64,000 bases of DNA from Aphelenchoides besseyi (lineage: Eukaryota > Nematoda > Chromadorea > Rhabditida > Aphelenchoididae), in the NCBI GenBank assembly GCA_024699855.1, contig JAMPIQ010000001.1, positions 4,030,001 to 4,094,000 of the forward strand, given 5' to 3'. A program made the translations under genes and the position numbers. Of this stretch, positions 24,706 through 37,720 are shown piece after piece. Numbering within the stretch: the first letter of the stretch is position 1; every line of letters starts with the position of its first letter. A model generated the notes under the pieces. That model was not told where the DNA came from. It ran no database searches and was given only the letters and a program-made list of their open reading frames with translations.

Positions 24706-25085
24706 ATGTCCGGCTCGACCGTCAATCCGCCGTTTCCGATGCGTAGTATGTTGCACAACAAAGCTCGTAAGTTCATTTGGAGTGCACTGGCTGTGAGCGT
24801 TGCTGCAACTGTTGCTCACAACGTGTTTTACGTTTGGCCGCGTCATAACAAGTACGAAGAATATTTCAAGTGAGTTTGCAGTTTTAGGGTTTACAGTTAG
24901 TGACTTCACATTTGCAGAAACTACGACGCTTATACTCGTATGAAGGAGATTTGCAATTATGAGTACAAGTAAGTGGCTTTTGACTATTTGGTTTCATGTG
25001 CTTCTTCAGGTATCTCCACACATGTCCGAGTGAATTAGCCAAATTGGCCGCTGAGAAGGGAGTCGAAATCGCTCCTCTCGAATAG
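24706..25085 (+). CDS. COX6C: cytochrome c oxidase subunit 6C
   Basis: This is a small inner-membrane subunit of complex IV. The start at 24706 gives MSGSTVNPPFPMRSMLHNKA, then one membrane helix (FIWSALAVSVAATVAHNVFY). The conserved matrix segment is YEEYFKNYDAYTRMKEI, extended by a C-terminal tail with one Cys (LHTCPSELAKL). Three exons are separated by introns at about 24869-24916 and 24969-25009. An acceptor-like ttttcag at 24671-24677, 28 nt before the ATG, may mark a 5'UTR intron or trans-splice site. AATAAA is at 25153-25158. The subunit identity rests on the single helix plus the NYD motif. Confidence 0.82.
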
Positions 25086-25369
25086 GATTGTTAATACGTT
25101 CGATTCCACAGCATTGGTTCTAGTTCCTTCGACGTCTGTGGTCGTTTAGACGAATAAACACTGTACTGACGACTGTTCTACTAAGCTCTATCTCTTTTGC
25201 TTACTGAACGTTTAAGAAGAAGTGTTAAGGACGACTATTTATTAGGAAAAAGTTATGATACGTTGGCAAATACACGTAATTCGGGCTGCTACGTAATGAA
25301 TCGAAAAGTTAATTGGAAAATTCCGAATGTTTACATTGGTCGTAGTATTTCGAAGTATCGACGGGACGT

Positions 25370-28205
25370 CTACTCGGTCTTGTTCGTGAGAGCCGTCGAT
25401 TTTTTCGACTGTTTCGTTGGAGGATGCGGCTCATCAATCTCGATGTTGTAACGGAGTTGCTTGGCGGCAAACCACGAGTAATAGTTGTCGAATTCGATTA
25501 TGTCTAAAACAGAAATTGTAATTTTTGTTTGCTTTCGGCGATTCGAGTTTGTAACACGAAAAAACAACGTTTGTTCGAGATCGTCGCTGGTGATAACTGG
25601 TCAAATGATCGACCGTGTCATGTGCGTTGGGCATCGTGTTGTTTTTTAAAACACGCCGTTCAAGGACATCAAATTTGTTTTTAGAACCATGCGACTACCG
25701 TATTGGTCGCGTGGTCAAAGCACTTACATCGGCCATCATGCTCGCAGATCAACGAGCCCGAAATTGGAACAAGCGAACACTCCAGTCGAATGTACGGGAA
25801 CACGACCTCCATTTCCGTCAAATTGTTTGCACCACCACTTCGGTCGTAGTAGATGGCAAATCCTAATATCATCAGTTATCCAACGTCTTCACTTTTACAT
25901 CTGTGTCCGAAGTAATATGCATTCAAGTTAGCAACAAGCAATACTTTAAAAGACTTATACAAACCGAAATTGTGTGCCCACATCAGAATACTCTACATAT
26001 TTCTTGGACGCGAATGTAAAAGTTTCAGATGTATTCTTACCGACGTCATGTTCGTCAGAAACAATCATGTACTGCCAACTGCAAGATCACAGACATGAAT
26101 AATGAATTAGAGTCTATGAGAAATTTTGAAATCTGGAGAAAGCTCTTCATTGCAATGGAGATTATTCTCGATCTCTTCGCTGACCTCTCGAATTTTGGGT
26201 CAAAGTACACGGCGATTATCGCTGTCAGTTGATCGAATTTCTTTTAAAAACAGCACCGACAGTCACATTATCGATTACGTGATAGCAGAAACATGAAAAC
26301 ACGAAAGAAATATCCCGCAGGGCTTTTTGATTAATCGGATTAACGCGGAACTTCATGTTTCTGCTGCGTATCTTCTTTTTGTTAGCAAACAAAGCGAACA
26401 GCCAACTCACCAAATTCGTGTATTGCGAGTAACTTTGAGTTCGATCAAGTGCTTATCTCCAGCGTACACGGTGGTCTGTTGGTCGTAATCGGGCATTGCA
26501 TCAGCTGGATTAGTGAAATAGCTGTCGGGAACCGGACCAAGACCATAACGAATCTTCGATGGACATCTAAATCACGATTAGTAAACGATTGTCTTCAGAA
26601 TGAAGTCATTACTTTGGATCGCCATTTTCGTCGCACATTCGACCTGAAGTTCACATTCAATGGTCTTCGTTCGCTTCCCAACTCACCGCCCCAATGAACA
26701 GGCCAAGCATCCAAATCGACATACGAGCTCAATGCACTTTGCCAGCTTTCTTCCGACGGCATTTCAATCAAATTTTGAATTGATTCGGACAAAAACGGAG
26801 TCATCGATCCGAAGGCAATTCGAGCCATTTCCGGAGCGCGAATAATCAAAATTTTGCGCAAAACCAACGGATAATGCTCTTGAAACAAAAGGACTAATGT
26901 TGTGAACGACGAGGCAAACTGCTTCGAACTGTAATGCGCGGACGTAATGTGGTCCAGGTCAAAGACAAGCATCATTTGTTCGAACGGTCGATTTGTCTAC
27001 AATTGGCGTTTAGTTGGTGGATTTGATTGTCGAATTAACCTGTTTGGCTCGTTCCTCGCACAATTGGATTCCCTTCTCGATTGCAGCCAACGAGAACTTG
27101 ATGTAGTCTTTCGATTGAACAGAACGCAACATTCCCTCGACCTGAAAATGTTTCAATCTCTTTGTTTCCTTGGCACTATCTAACTAACGTCCATGTTTCC
27201 AAGTAACGACATGAGAATTGGATTTCCATCACGATCACTCAGAAATCCATAACCGCAATATTTCTCGAGGATCTGCAAAATTCGATGTTTAATTTGCTTC
27301 TTATTGTCATTTCGATTTGAAGGTTGTCGGTTTTTGGAGCATCAATCGAATGGACCGGTGCTCTTCTTCACTGTGACAACTGCCTTAGGGCATGAAGTCG
27401 GAGCTTTGCGATGTATTTCGCCGAAATCACAATTGTCGTTCAGCGTAGAACAAACTGTTGAACCAAAAACAACGATTCTAGTCGGTCAAAAAAGACCGAT
27501 GCAATTAGAATCGTGGTTCAACTGAAAGGCTTGACCTGCGGCGTGAATTTTGTTCGATTGTTTACGAAAAAGGTCGAAAACGAAGAAACAAATGAATTCG
27601 GTGTGCAGTGAAGAACTCGTTTCGGGCGTCCGCTGTTTTCTTCTACTAATCGCCATCCATCAGTCGATGTTGAAATCGCACTCGCAAAGAAGCGTATGCC
27701 GTTTGGCCAAGATGTTTTAACAGAACCAAAACCGGTTATTTTGTGCTGCTGATTCATCATTCTGCTTTGCACGTGTCATTCAGAGCGTGTAACACAAGAG
27801 TCAATAGTCGTTTGAATAAAAAAAGATTTTCGCGAGAGAATTGACGAAGTTTGCAATTGGGTTAATGGAGAGGAATCGCATGCAATTGAAATGTAAATTC
27901 ACCTCCGGAACATTCCATCGTTCGATCTTATCGAGACCCCAGGCTTTGCGGAACGTAACGTTCTTCTTCAGTCCCTCGGCTGTCTCATCGAAGCGACCGT
28001 CTTTCGAGCGCAGCCAACGAAGCAAGTAGGTGTCGTCGAAGAGGGTACAATCCGGAACCACTTGACGGAGTGCCGAAATGGCTTCGCGTTCCTGATCAGT
28101 GAACGGACGATTGACTGCTGGTGGTGGAACGGGACGAAGAACGGAGGTCAGATTTGGAGACGAACTGACTGGATGCAGTCCGAGAAGAAGTTTTGAAGTG
28201 GGCAT
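25370..28205 (-). CDS. CRAL-TRIO (SEC14) and GOLD domain lipid-binding protein
   Basis: These cytosolic proteins bind small lipids or phosphoinositides and act in membrane traffic or Ras/MAPK modulation in worms. The start at 28205 gives MPTSKLLLGLHPVSSSPNLT. The CRAL-TRIO N-lobe follows (FDDTYLLRWLRSKDGRFDE). A first intron of about 625 nt (27.9-27.28 kb) comes next. The SEC14 core has YCGYGFLSDRDGNPI, LVFDLDHITS, KILIIRAPEMARIAFG and FLSESI. A GGRMCDENGDPKCP linker leads to a GOLD domain, with YAGDKHLIELKV, then FAIYYDRSGGANNLTEME, YIRLECSLVPISGSL and the closing IIEFDNYYSWFAAKQLRYNI. It ends at 25370. The splice between the GOLD strand FRVNPIN (about 26.33 kb) and FAIYYDRS (about 25.86 kb) could not be phased, so an exon may be missed there. 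Confidence 0.88.
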
Positions 28206-30909
28206 TTACTCTGAAATATCGTTGAGTACACAACCTAATGGAAACACGTGAATATGTTAATCGGAGCGTCTGTAAACAGATTTCGAGTTTTGTGCTCAAC
28301 GATCGAAGAGAAAATTAAACGGACGGCGAATGGCAAAGTGAAAGGAAGAACGACTTTCCAGTTCGGGGTCTTTTCTGCTGCGCAATTCTCCGCCTTTTTT
28401 TCGATCAAGAAACGTGAATGGCGATTGAAGACGCGAGAATCCGCAAACGAACGTGCCAGACGTCCTCCGAAAAACGACAAGGCCAAACGCCGTTGTTTCC
28501 CGAAAACTGACAAAATCTGACGGTCGGCAAAACGCGGAAGTCGCGCTCGACGTTATCGGCAATCGCCTCCGATTCGAAATGACAACCTTAAGAAAAAAAA
28601 GAAGACGACAATCAAAAAAGACGGACGATGCTTTCGGTCACGTTTCTGAATCGACGTCGCGCAAATCGCGTTCGTTTATGGCGCTTTTTTGTGCGCTAAA
28701 CCCAAAAAGATAGTGGCGAGCGTGACACGGAGAAAGAAGCTCAACGAGCGGCTCAAGCGATGGGATCGAAGCGGAATAAGCAGCACGTGTGGAGATTCGA
28801 TTCTTCCTCGTGGTGTGAAGTTCGTCGATGAAGGGCGGAGCTTTTAATCAAACGACGGCTCTCTGATTCACGAGAAGACTATCACATTGAAAGCAACGAC
28901 TAATCGCAGAAACATTCTGTTTACGTTCCTTCAGCTGTGATCACCTGTGAATTGCGAAATAATCTCGTCTATTGTAAACTTACAGTCGAGCACGAGGTTG
29001 AGTGAGAGAAGAACGCGAGACGTCGTATCGATTTGTTGTCAAGGTCGTCCACGGCTCAGAAAAGTGGGTGGTCACGAATAAAAAATACGCTCAATTGCCC
29101 GAGTAGATGGATCTTCCAGAAGGACAACACGAAAACCAAACTTCGAATCCATTAATAAACAGGAATAGCAAAGTGAATTAAATCGATCTCAACGAGAAAA
29201 AGTAGTGAATGTTTGATAATCAACAAGCCATCAGACATCGTTTGTTTTTATTCAATGGATCGGCAACGTCATTCCATTAAGCTCATACATGAGAATTCAA
29301 ATCATATGAGAAGAATCGAGAATGAACTGCTAAAAGGATAAACAACGTCTTCGAAGCTTTCTGGAAGAAAACTGAATTCAGCAAATTGAAAGTGTCCATC
29401 TTCAGAAAGGAAAGCAAATCTAGTCGTTTACATTTGCGCAAGTTCAACAGAGCAAATGGACAAGCGGTGTGCTCGAAATGCTTCAAAGATGTCAAATCAG
29501 TTGCTCGTTCGTTTACCGACTTTATCCTTGTTGCGATAAGATCAAAGAGCGAAAGAGTCCGCTGATTTCATAACTCGTATGTCACACTTACTCGAATGAT
29601 AAAATCGACGGATTGGACCAGGTATCCTCTAGCTAATCGACTGGAATTGTCAGTTGATACTCATTTGTTTCGAAATACCAGTTCCTTTCTCTAGCATCTA
29701 TTTTAACCTACAGCTGAAGCAATGACATTGTTTAGTAGAAGGCATCTTCCGGATAAATCGATCAAAAATCAATAGACAAGTTTTCGAATGCTTAAAACGT
29801 TTGTATTGTTGGGAGCTTCAACAGAACTTGATTACTGCATCTGTAAATTCAAATTCTCCAACCTTACGAATTTTAAGTTTGTTTATGAAATTTTATTCAT
29901 AACGTCACGGAAAGGACGTTGTAGTTCATCGAGTTTTAAACGTAATCGTTTGGTAACTTGAGAAGTCGAATTGAAAGTCCATGAAAGCAGGCCAAGTTCT
30001 CTTTCGAAGTTTTTGGCGTTGACCTGTCAGTTCGAGAGCTCCAAAAATTTTTGTTTTTCTTTTTTGTCGACAAATCTGCGCGACTTCTTTGCATTGTTAA
30101 GTACGCTGGACGGTTGGATTTGAGTCAAATAGGCCACGACACAATGCCCTTAGGCGAAGAGACAGTAAAGTCAAGGGCTAAAAGCCGAGTTGTACGATAA
30201 AAAGCCGTTCTTTAGAGTGCAGAGTCAAACTACTTCGTACACTGAAAACGAATCATGTGTTTGATGCAAACGGTTTCGTGAAGTGATCTCATTGTTTCGT
30301 GGAAAAGCTTGTTCGACAAAAATCAGCTTGTAAACGTAAACTTTTGGACGGCAATCTTTGAGAAAGTTTGTAAGGCGAAGAGAGTATTTCAACATTTACC
30401 GTCGTGCTTTTTGCTTGTGCCAAGAAAGACGATAAGGCGAAAGGGCGCGGATGGCATTTTTAGACATAATCGAATCATCAAAACGCCCGTTTTCAGTCGT
30501 CTTCATCGTCGACTTTTCAAAAGTTTTTTCCGCATCTTCTCGAGGCCAAACGTCTACTTTGCACGTTGATGAAGTGAGAAGACAAGCGGACCGCCTTTTT
30601 TTACAGAATCTTCCGTCTTATTCAGCCGTCCAGTTTCTCAAGAAGGCCAAGAAGTCGACGAAAGACGTCGTCCGTCACGTTGCCGTTCGAGTTCTCAAAC
30701 GCCTCAGGTCAAACGTGGGCGCGAGAGTTCAATGAATTCATAATCGAGTGTCAGCAATTCAATTTGCACTTTTGTTGCCAACGATCGTGAAGTTCATATT
30801 TGTAACATTTACGAGGTTTAGATATCGCTTTCCGTCTTCTGGTTCATGTTTCTCGATTAGCGTCCCCAATTGGGACGCTTTGACGGCGCTTCCATCTGCA
30901 GTTGCCAAA
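28206..30909. other. 2.7-kb intergenic region, no gene recognised
   Basis: This lies between the divergent starts of the SEC14/GOLD gene and the glutamate receptor. 28.25-28.75 kb and 30.3-30.75 kb are richer in G+C and CG dinucleotides, with basic, low-complexity open frames on both strands (for example 28453-28713). None has a plausible domain. 28.8-30.3 kb is A/T-rich without coding character. Promoters and 5'UTR exons of both genes are the likely content. Confidence 0.4.
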
Positions 30910-33900
30910 ATGCTATACAGTCATGTTACGTTGCTTGTAAGTGCCAACGATTCCAACTACTCTATTGGATTGATTTCAGATGCTGCGGGTCGTAGACACG
31001 ATCTCGAAAGTTTCGGTTCAACAGTCGGCAAAAATGCTTGTGGCCGAATACCACGGCGACATTCAGGTCACTTTTTATGTAACAGATGTTGCAATCTTTT
31101 AGTTATAAACAAATTCTCAGAAAATCGGGAGCTTATAACGAATCTTTTGTATACTTTTCTTGGAACTTGTACAGAATCAACAAGCTGAATTGGCAATTTA
31201 AGAATGCAATTAAACAAATCAAATTAAGTGACTTATTAGCAACTTTGATTTCAGATCGGTGCTCTGTTTCCGATGCACCGACAAATTGCTGGAACCGAAG
31301 GTATTGCAAATGAAATCGAAAACAGTAACCGCGATTCACATTTGAAGCTTGTGGTGCAATTTGGGAGCAATACGGAATACAACGGATGGAAATGGCCGTC
31401 TTAACGGTGGCAGAAATGAACAAGATACTCCCGTTCAAACTCGGAATAACAATACGTGACTCATGTTGGACAGAAAGGATAGCAATGGAACAAGTTGGTT
31501 AGATTGGTTTCAAGATTATTGCTTGTTTTAGACGATTGCTTTTTTGAGAGAAGGCGTTCAACAGTGTTCTTGTTGTCAAACCCAAGGATGTCAAAAGAAA
31601 AGTAAACCGACCGTTGGTATGTTTGCATTTTCTTTATATCTTATGTTTTTTAGCAATTATTGGACCGGCTAAAAGCTCAACGACTATTGCTGTTCAAAAT
31701 GTTCTACAAGGTGCGTGCAGAGATCTTTTGAGTTAACAAATCAGCATTTAGTGTTTCGAATTCCACAAATCGGTTACGGAGCAACTACGACCGATCTGAG
31801 TGACAAAGAACAATTTGGATTCTTCTTACGAACTGTCCCATCAGATCTGTGGCAAGCACGTGCGATCATGGAACTTCTTAAACATTTCAATTGGACATAC
31901 ATAGCGGTAGTTTACAGTTCAGGTACGATCAGATTCATTTGTTTAGTTTCATGATTCATTTAAGGAAACTACGGCGAAAAGGGATTTGAAGCAATGGAAA
32001 GTATCAGAAACACGGGAGTTTGTATTGCACACACAGAAAAAGTGAAGAGTTTGGGCGATTTGAGTGAATTCATTACTGTGCTCAAAAAATTGGGATCGTT
32101 GAAACCACGACCTCAAGTGGTTGTTTGTTTTTGTGAAGGTAACGTATAGTCAAGAATATTTAAGAACTGTGTTTTAGGTCTAAGTATGAGAAAGATGTTT
32201 CGTGCTCAAAAAGAATTGAGAAAACGAGTTCCGGAACTTCACACCTTTCAATGGATAGCTTCAGATTCATGGGCCGATCGGTATGTTTTGTTCAATAGTT
32301 GCAACGAAATCTATCTGCTCGATTTCTAGGTTAGATGTTGTCGAAGGTGTTGAACAAGAAGCAGCTGGCAGCTTTTCATTTCGCATCCATTCGCCGGTCG
32401 TTGAATCATTTAAGCCACATTATTTCTCATTGAATCCAATAAACCACACAAAGAATCCGTGGTTTCGCGAGTTCTGGCAACAAAAATTTCGATGTCAATT
32501 GACGGTGCCAAAAGACGACGTTGTAACACCCGTGTAAGATTATCGCAAAAAGCAATGCACACTAATTTGGCATTTAGATGCACTGGAAAAGAGAACTTGA
32601 CAACACAATACGAGCAGGTAACGTAACTATTACATTGCTTCCATTAACAAATCAACAGATAACGATTGTAACCGTGTAATTTTGAGTTTCTCTTTTTAAT
32701 CCTGAAAGTATTCAACAATTTAGTAGCCACAATGATATCGAATAAGATAGTGGAAATACATTTGTTGGTACATTAAATTTTTGGATCCAATTTCCTTTCG
32801 CTAATGTTCGTCTGAAAAGTATTTGATCCACACGTTTTAGGACCCTAAACTTTCCCAAGTGATCAACTCAGTACGTGTAGTTGCTCTTGCACTGAAAGCG
32901 TTGCATCAGGTAGTTGAATTGGATGTTAAGTTTGTACTCTTCTGTAGGATCGTTGCAAAGATTATTCGAATATGACGGCAATTTGTCCGGAAATGGAGCA
33001 GATAAATGGATCTCTTTTGTTCCGTTATATGATGAACATCACTTACGTTGATTCGTTCAATCAGGAAATTTCTTTCGATTCCAATGGAGATCCACCGGCA
33101 TGGTAAGTTGGAGCTCACAAATGTCATGTGTTTGTGATTTAGGTACGACATTATGAATTACATTGGTAAGAAAGGGTTTAAACACGCTGGCAACTTTCGT
33201 CAGCTACGTTCTGGCAAACATTATTTGAATATGACGACTTCTGAACCGATCATGTTTTACGATAAAACATCGAGGATGCCGGAATCTGTTTGCAGTAAAC
33301 CGTGTCATGTCGGTCAACGGGTACCTCACACTTTCTAAGCGTAATAGATGGGAATTTAGCCACGAAAAACAACGGAGTGTTGTTGGATATGCGAAACTTG
33401 TGCCGATCATCAATTCGTCAACTACACGAGTAACAAATGTCAAGACTGTCCACTCGGCTTTTGGCCCAATGCGTCGACAAGAATAAGTTGGATGATTTCG
33501 TTTATTTGAAACTTAGCTTATTTGAAGGTTGTCATCCAATTACGCACGAATATCTTCGACTAAGTTCACCGCCGACCATTGCTGCCCTCGTTTTTGCGAC
33601 ATTGGGGATACTGATTACATTCTTGACGCTTCTAATATTCGTGAATCACAACAGTACGCCTGTCGTTAAGTCAACAACCAGGTAATCGGTAGTTCATGCA
33701 GATAGCAATTTGCTTACAGAGAACTTTCATACACGATTCTTGGCGGCATTATCGCTTGTTATGCGACAACATTTGCTATTCTTGCCAAACCGTCGTTTTT
33801 CACGTGTTTTGTTACTCGAATTATGCCACCAATTTCCTTTGCAATAATTTACTCGGCACTTTTGACGAAAACCAATCGAATTGCTCGTATTTTGGCGGGA

Positions 33901-36015
33901 TCAAAGAAGAGGATTCTAACAAAGAAGCCGCGGTTTCTGAGCACATTCAGTCAGGTTAGAGTAAGAAACATCAACAACTAGTGCGATTAAGGTGGTCATT
34001 ACTTGGGCCTTGGTCGGAATACAGTGCGTAATTGTGGCTGTTTCGGCCATGCAAGAGATGCCCGCTGCCGGTTTCAACGAGCATCTTTTACCTCGACGTA
34101 TGATGTTGGTTTGCAAATCAAGTAACACATGGTATTTCGATTTCTTGTTAATCTTCAATATAACGAATGACTGCAGGTTTATGATTCCTTTTCTGTGGAA
34201 CTTCTTTTTGATTATGCTTTGCACCGTTTATGCCTTCAAAACACGAAATCTGCCGGAGAATTTCAACGAAGCAAAGTTTATTGGTTTTACGATGTTTGTT
34301 TGATATTCTTGCGTATTCACTTTTAAAGTTCAGGTATTGCACAGTTGTCGTTTGGGGAGCATTCGTTGTTTTGTATTTGGGTACAGTAAACAAAGCGCTG
34401 ACAATGAGCTTCACGTTCAGCATCTCCGCTACAATTGCTTTGGGTCTACTTTTCTTTCATAAGATTTACATTATTTTGTTTCAACCCGAAAAGAACGTTC
34501 GAGCTTCTTATACGACAACCAAGCTAATTAGATGTCATTTCGGTAAATGTCAACCTTCAACTGCGATTTCTGCTTACTCTTTATTTTAGGCAACTCTCAA
34601 GGACAACCTGACAGTAAACATGCATCATCAAAAACTCGTGCCTCTTCACAGTCAATTTCAACCGGTTATTATCCAACACGAACTGCCTCATTGCACATTA
34701 TGAATCAATCATTATCAAATGCAAGTGCTGCAACGGCCACCATTTCGGCTGCAGCACTTCCGCTTTCTCATTCTAGCCGATTGGTCGATGCAACGACTCA
34801 AACCGAATCGGCGACTTCGGTCTCTCGTTTCACTCGTGCCTTTTCGGTTATGGGAGCACATGGCGGTGGACAGCGAAGGAAGACTATGGAGGAAGATGTT
34901 CTGAATCTGATTGATTCATGTCGAAGGTATCAGGTTCGTCGCTTTTGCATTCTTTTATCGGTTCTTAACGTTCGACAGATTATGTATTTCTTTAAAAACT
35001 AACGCGTGAATCTTCCACTAATCACTTTGCTTCTCATTTACAGTCCAACTCTCAGATTGATAGCTTAGGATCGGATGTAAGAGCGTTTTTGATTCATCGG
35101 TTACTCTTATTTTTGTTCGATTGTGAAGAAAGTTACCCGATTATCAACAAAAACAAACCATTCAGTTTGCATTCGATGACGCTATCAAATTGCTGTTACT
35201 GCAATTTTTCATTAAGCTTTTGCTTATTTAAGTCTTCTTGTTTTATTTGCGTTTGTTTTGTTTGACATTTGAAAATGTTGCAGTGTTGTTAGTTTGACAT
35301 TTTACGCATTTTATTGGTTTGCTTTTGCTCTTTTGGGACATTGACAGAATCAATACAGTGCGGTTTTTAGGATGAGCGTCTGAATTCTACGGCAATCGTT
35401 CAGAACATGCTTTTGAAAGAGAACTTGGAAGACGAAGATACCGCCGCTTCGGCCATTACGAACACGATTGAGAAGGGAATGCGAAGTGTTTTGTCGACTG
35501 TTAGTCGGGCATCTCCCGGTTTCAATGTTCGAGACACCACCAAATTACTTCAACCACCACCAACATCGCGAATGTCGGGCAGCAACCTACGACATCGATC
35601 TCTGTCGGCCTCACGGCAAAAGTCAGAAGACGGAGCAAATGATCAGGAGATGTCGAAAGAGGGTTTGGAAGCAACACCAAATGATGAAACAGTTTTGTCT
35701 GCTGACGATCGATTTGAACAAGTGGGTTTGCATTAACAAAGTTGTTCTTTATTCTTCAAGCCATTTTACTAATGTTCTACACGTAATTGAACATTATTTT
35801 TGCTTATCTGTGATTGAAAAAGAACATTCAAAAAAGCAAACTGACCATTCGAAGAGGGCGTGGTTTTTCTCTCAATTTTTTTGGCTATTTTGAACGTTCA
35901 AGAAATAAAAGAACAATAGATTTCTGCTAATTACAAGTACATTTCAACTGCCTTATAGTTGCTTCGAAGTCGTGGAGTTGAGCCCGTTCATTTGAGCAAC
36001 GCAACACAATTGTAA
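30910..36015 (+). CDS. metabotropic glutamate receptor (group I-like, class C GPCR)
   Basis: This is a neuronal G-protein-coupled glutamate receptor. The Venus-flytrap domain starts with [10 protein letters not shown] and keeps the glutamate-site pattern [12 protein letters not shown] (Ser) and [13 protein letters not shown] (Thr). It goes on with [42 protein letters not shown] and [12 protein letters not shown]. The cysteine-rich linker has [18 protein letters not shown] and DCPLGFWPN. Seven helices follow, including [20 protein letters not shown] and [21 protein letters not shown] long Ser/Thr-rich cytoplasmic tail covers about 34.6-35.7 kb. The last exon (35959-36015) ends in NATQL, a class I PDZ-ligand pattern. 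The start at 30910 ([15 protein letters not shown]) gives only a weak signal peptide, so the true first exon may lie upstream. Confidence 0.93.
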
Positions 36016-36021
36016 GCGCCG

Positions 36022-36814
36022 ATGTACTCCGTTGAGTTGCCTTCTGCTTCTACATATCCGGCCATAGATCAATTGCTAGTTTCCAATCCCAATCAACACA
36101 CAATTCACGAGCCCAACGACGTTTCCAACTATTCACCCAATGACTCTGCTGGAGTGTTGACTCCTCTAATCTCTCCGCATGAATTTGTTTCGACTCCATT
36201 TTCAACTCAACAGCGATTTTTAACCCCATCACCCGACCAAGTTGTTTTCTCATCTCGTTCAATTTCACCAACTAATAGCGAGTCAAATGTCAATTTGAAC
36301 GACCGTTTCAACTGCACGAATGTTCTGCAAATAACCGACGAAGAACTGAGTCAATTGAGTGTTCGACAAATAAACAAGATTACTCATGTAAGCGATTCGT
36401 TTACGTTGTTTTTCTAACATCAACAGACTTCAGGGTTTAGATCGGCAAACCATTTCGACACTCAAACAACGGCGACGAACATTGAAGAACCGTGGGTACG
36501 CGCTAACATGTCGTGTTCGACGGTTACAATCTCAACTGCAATTGGAGTCGGAGAACATGATGTTGCGCCAAAAATGCAAAGAATTGAATTCGACTTTAAT
36601 GGAAATGCGAGAGCGTCTGGCCCTTTACGATCCAACCGTTTTCACCTATGGATTTTGCGGTATTTCTGAGCCTCGATCCTCGATTTGCGATGCAACGGTT
36701 TCCGTTCAATCATCTCAGTTGTCGTTTAATCTGTCTGGACAAGCAAAAACAAACTCGACAATCGTTTACAATTACGACTGTCCAGTGGTGCGGGACTCCA
36801 AAAGTTTCAATTGA
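36022..36814 (+). CDS. Maf-family bZIP transcription factor
   Basis: This is a DNA-binding regulator. The ATG at 36022 lies 6 nt behind the receptor stop. The first exon encodes about 120 residues rich in Ser/Pro/Thr. It ends in the Maf extended homology region ([19 protein letters not shown]). After a roughly 45-nt intron the second exon carries [20 protein letters not shown] and [14 protein letters not shown], the Maf basic region. NRGYALTCR replaces the usual NRGYAxSCR. A leucine zipper follows ([20 protein letters not shown]). A tail of about 70 residues ends at 36814. The length (about 250) lies between small and large Maf proteins. The N-terminal Ser/Pro/Thr part could be an activation domain (inferred). 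Confidence 0.9.
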
Positions 36815-37720
36815 TTCCATCAATGATCGTTTGTTTGCCTATTTCCATGTGAATGAGAATTTTAATGATTACGGGCGATGTCTTTTGTGTAATAAATTGA
36901 TTCTAAACACTCTACTGATGAATACGAACTTACGGCTTAGATCAAACATAACACCCCGAAGAGAGAAACCAACCTTCTATTTGCGTATTTTGTGTTCTTC
37001 TTATCAGCGAGAAGGAAGACCGCTGGTTCACGAAGTTCTGGAGGTGATCGGTACCACGGTACGGCTTGGCACCAACACGGAACGGTACGACGATCAACGT
37101 CTTATCAGAAAACTGAGCGTATTGACGAAAAAATTTTCTGCAAATACACTTGAAAGCAAAGTGACTAACCGGAAAGATACAAATAAGCAGCGATTTCAGG
37201 AAACTCGTTCTTGATGTTGGACATTTGAGTCGTGTAACAAACAAAATCGACTAATTTCAATAAAAAATCATCAGAAACAATTCTAAACAACAACATGCAC
37301 GGTGCTCTTAAGAAACTAAAGACTATATCTAACAAGCTAAAATCCACTCTGAATTCGCGATCAGTTCTTTGAAATGCTTTTGTCCATAGGATACATAAAA
37401 GAGCATTACATTTCCTTCTTTGTGTGTGTCAAAACGCTTGTCGATAATGAAATATTGACAGTTGTCTAAGTTCTGTAAATGAGATTCGCGATTCTTTTAT
37501 TGCTAATCCACAGTAACAGCTATGGAATAAACGTTGTTTGCGGTAGATGATGTAGAGAGTCATCGCTGAGCGAGAAGGTTCATTTCAATGTTTAGCTCCA
37601 AAGCTAAAGACCGTCAAACAACAAAAATGCAAATTTTCACAAACAAGAAAATCGGCGAGTTTGCTCATTTTCGTGATTAGCTGTGTGTTTGTTCGGTTGC
37701 ATTTTGTTTTGCTATTCGTG
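36815..37720. other. intergenic, no gene seen
   Basis: A/T-rich sequence. Short open frames on both strands (36942-37244, 37165-37347) show no domain or splice support. A same-frame extension from 37661 would add a hydrophobic start to the next gene (see that entry). Confidence 0.4.

Noticed and set aside
28248..28713. Basic open frames on both strands
   Set aside because: Several frames are open at once, composition is low-complexity Lys/Arg, and there is no splice or domain support.
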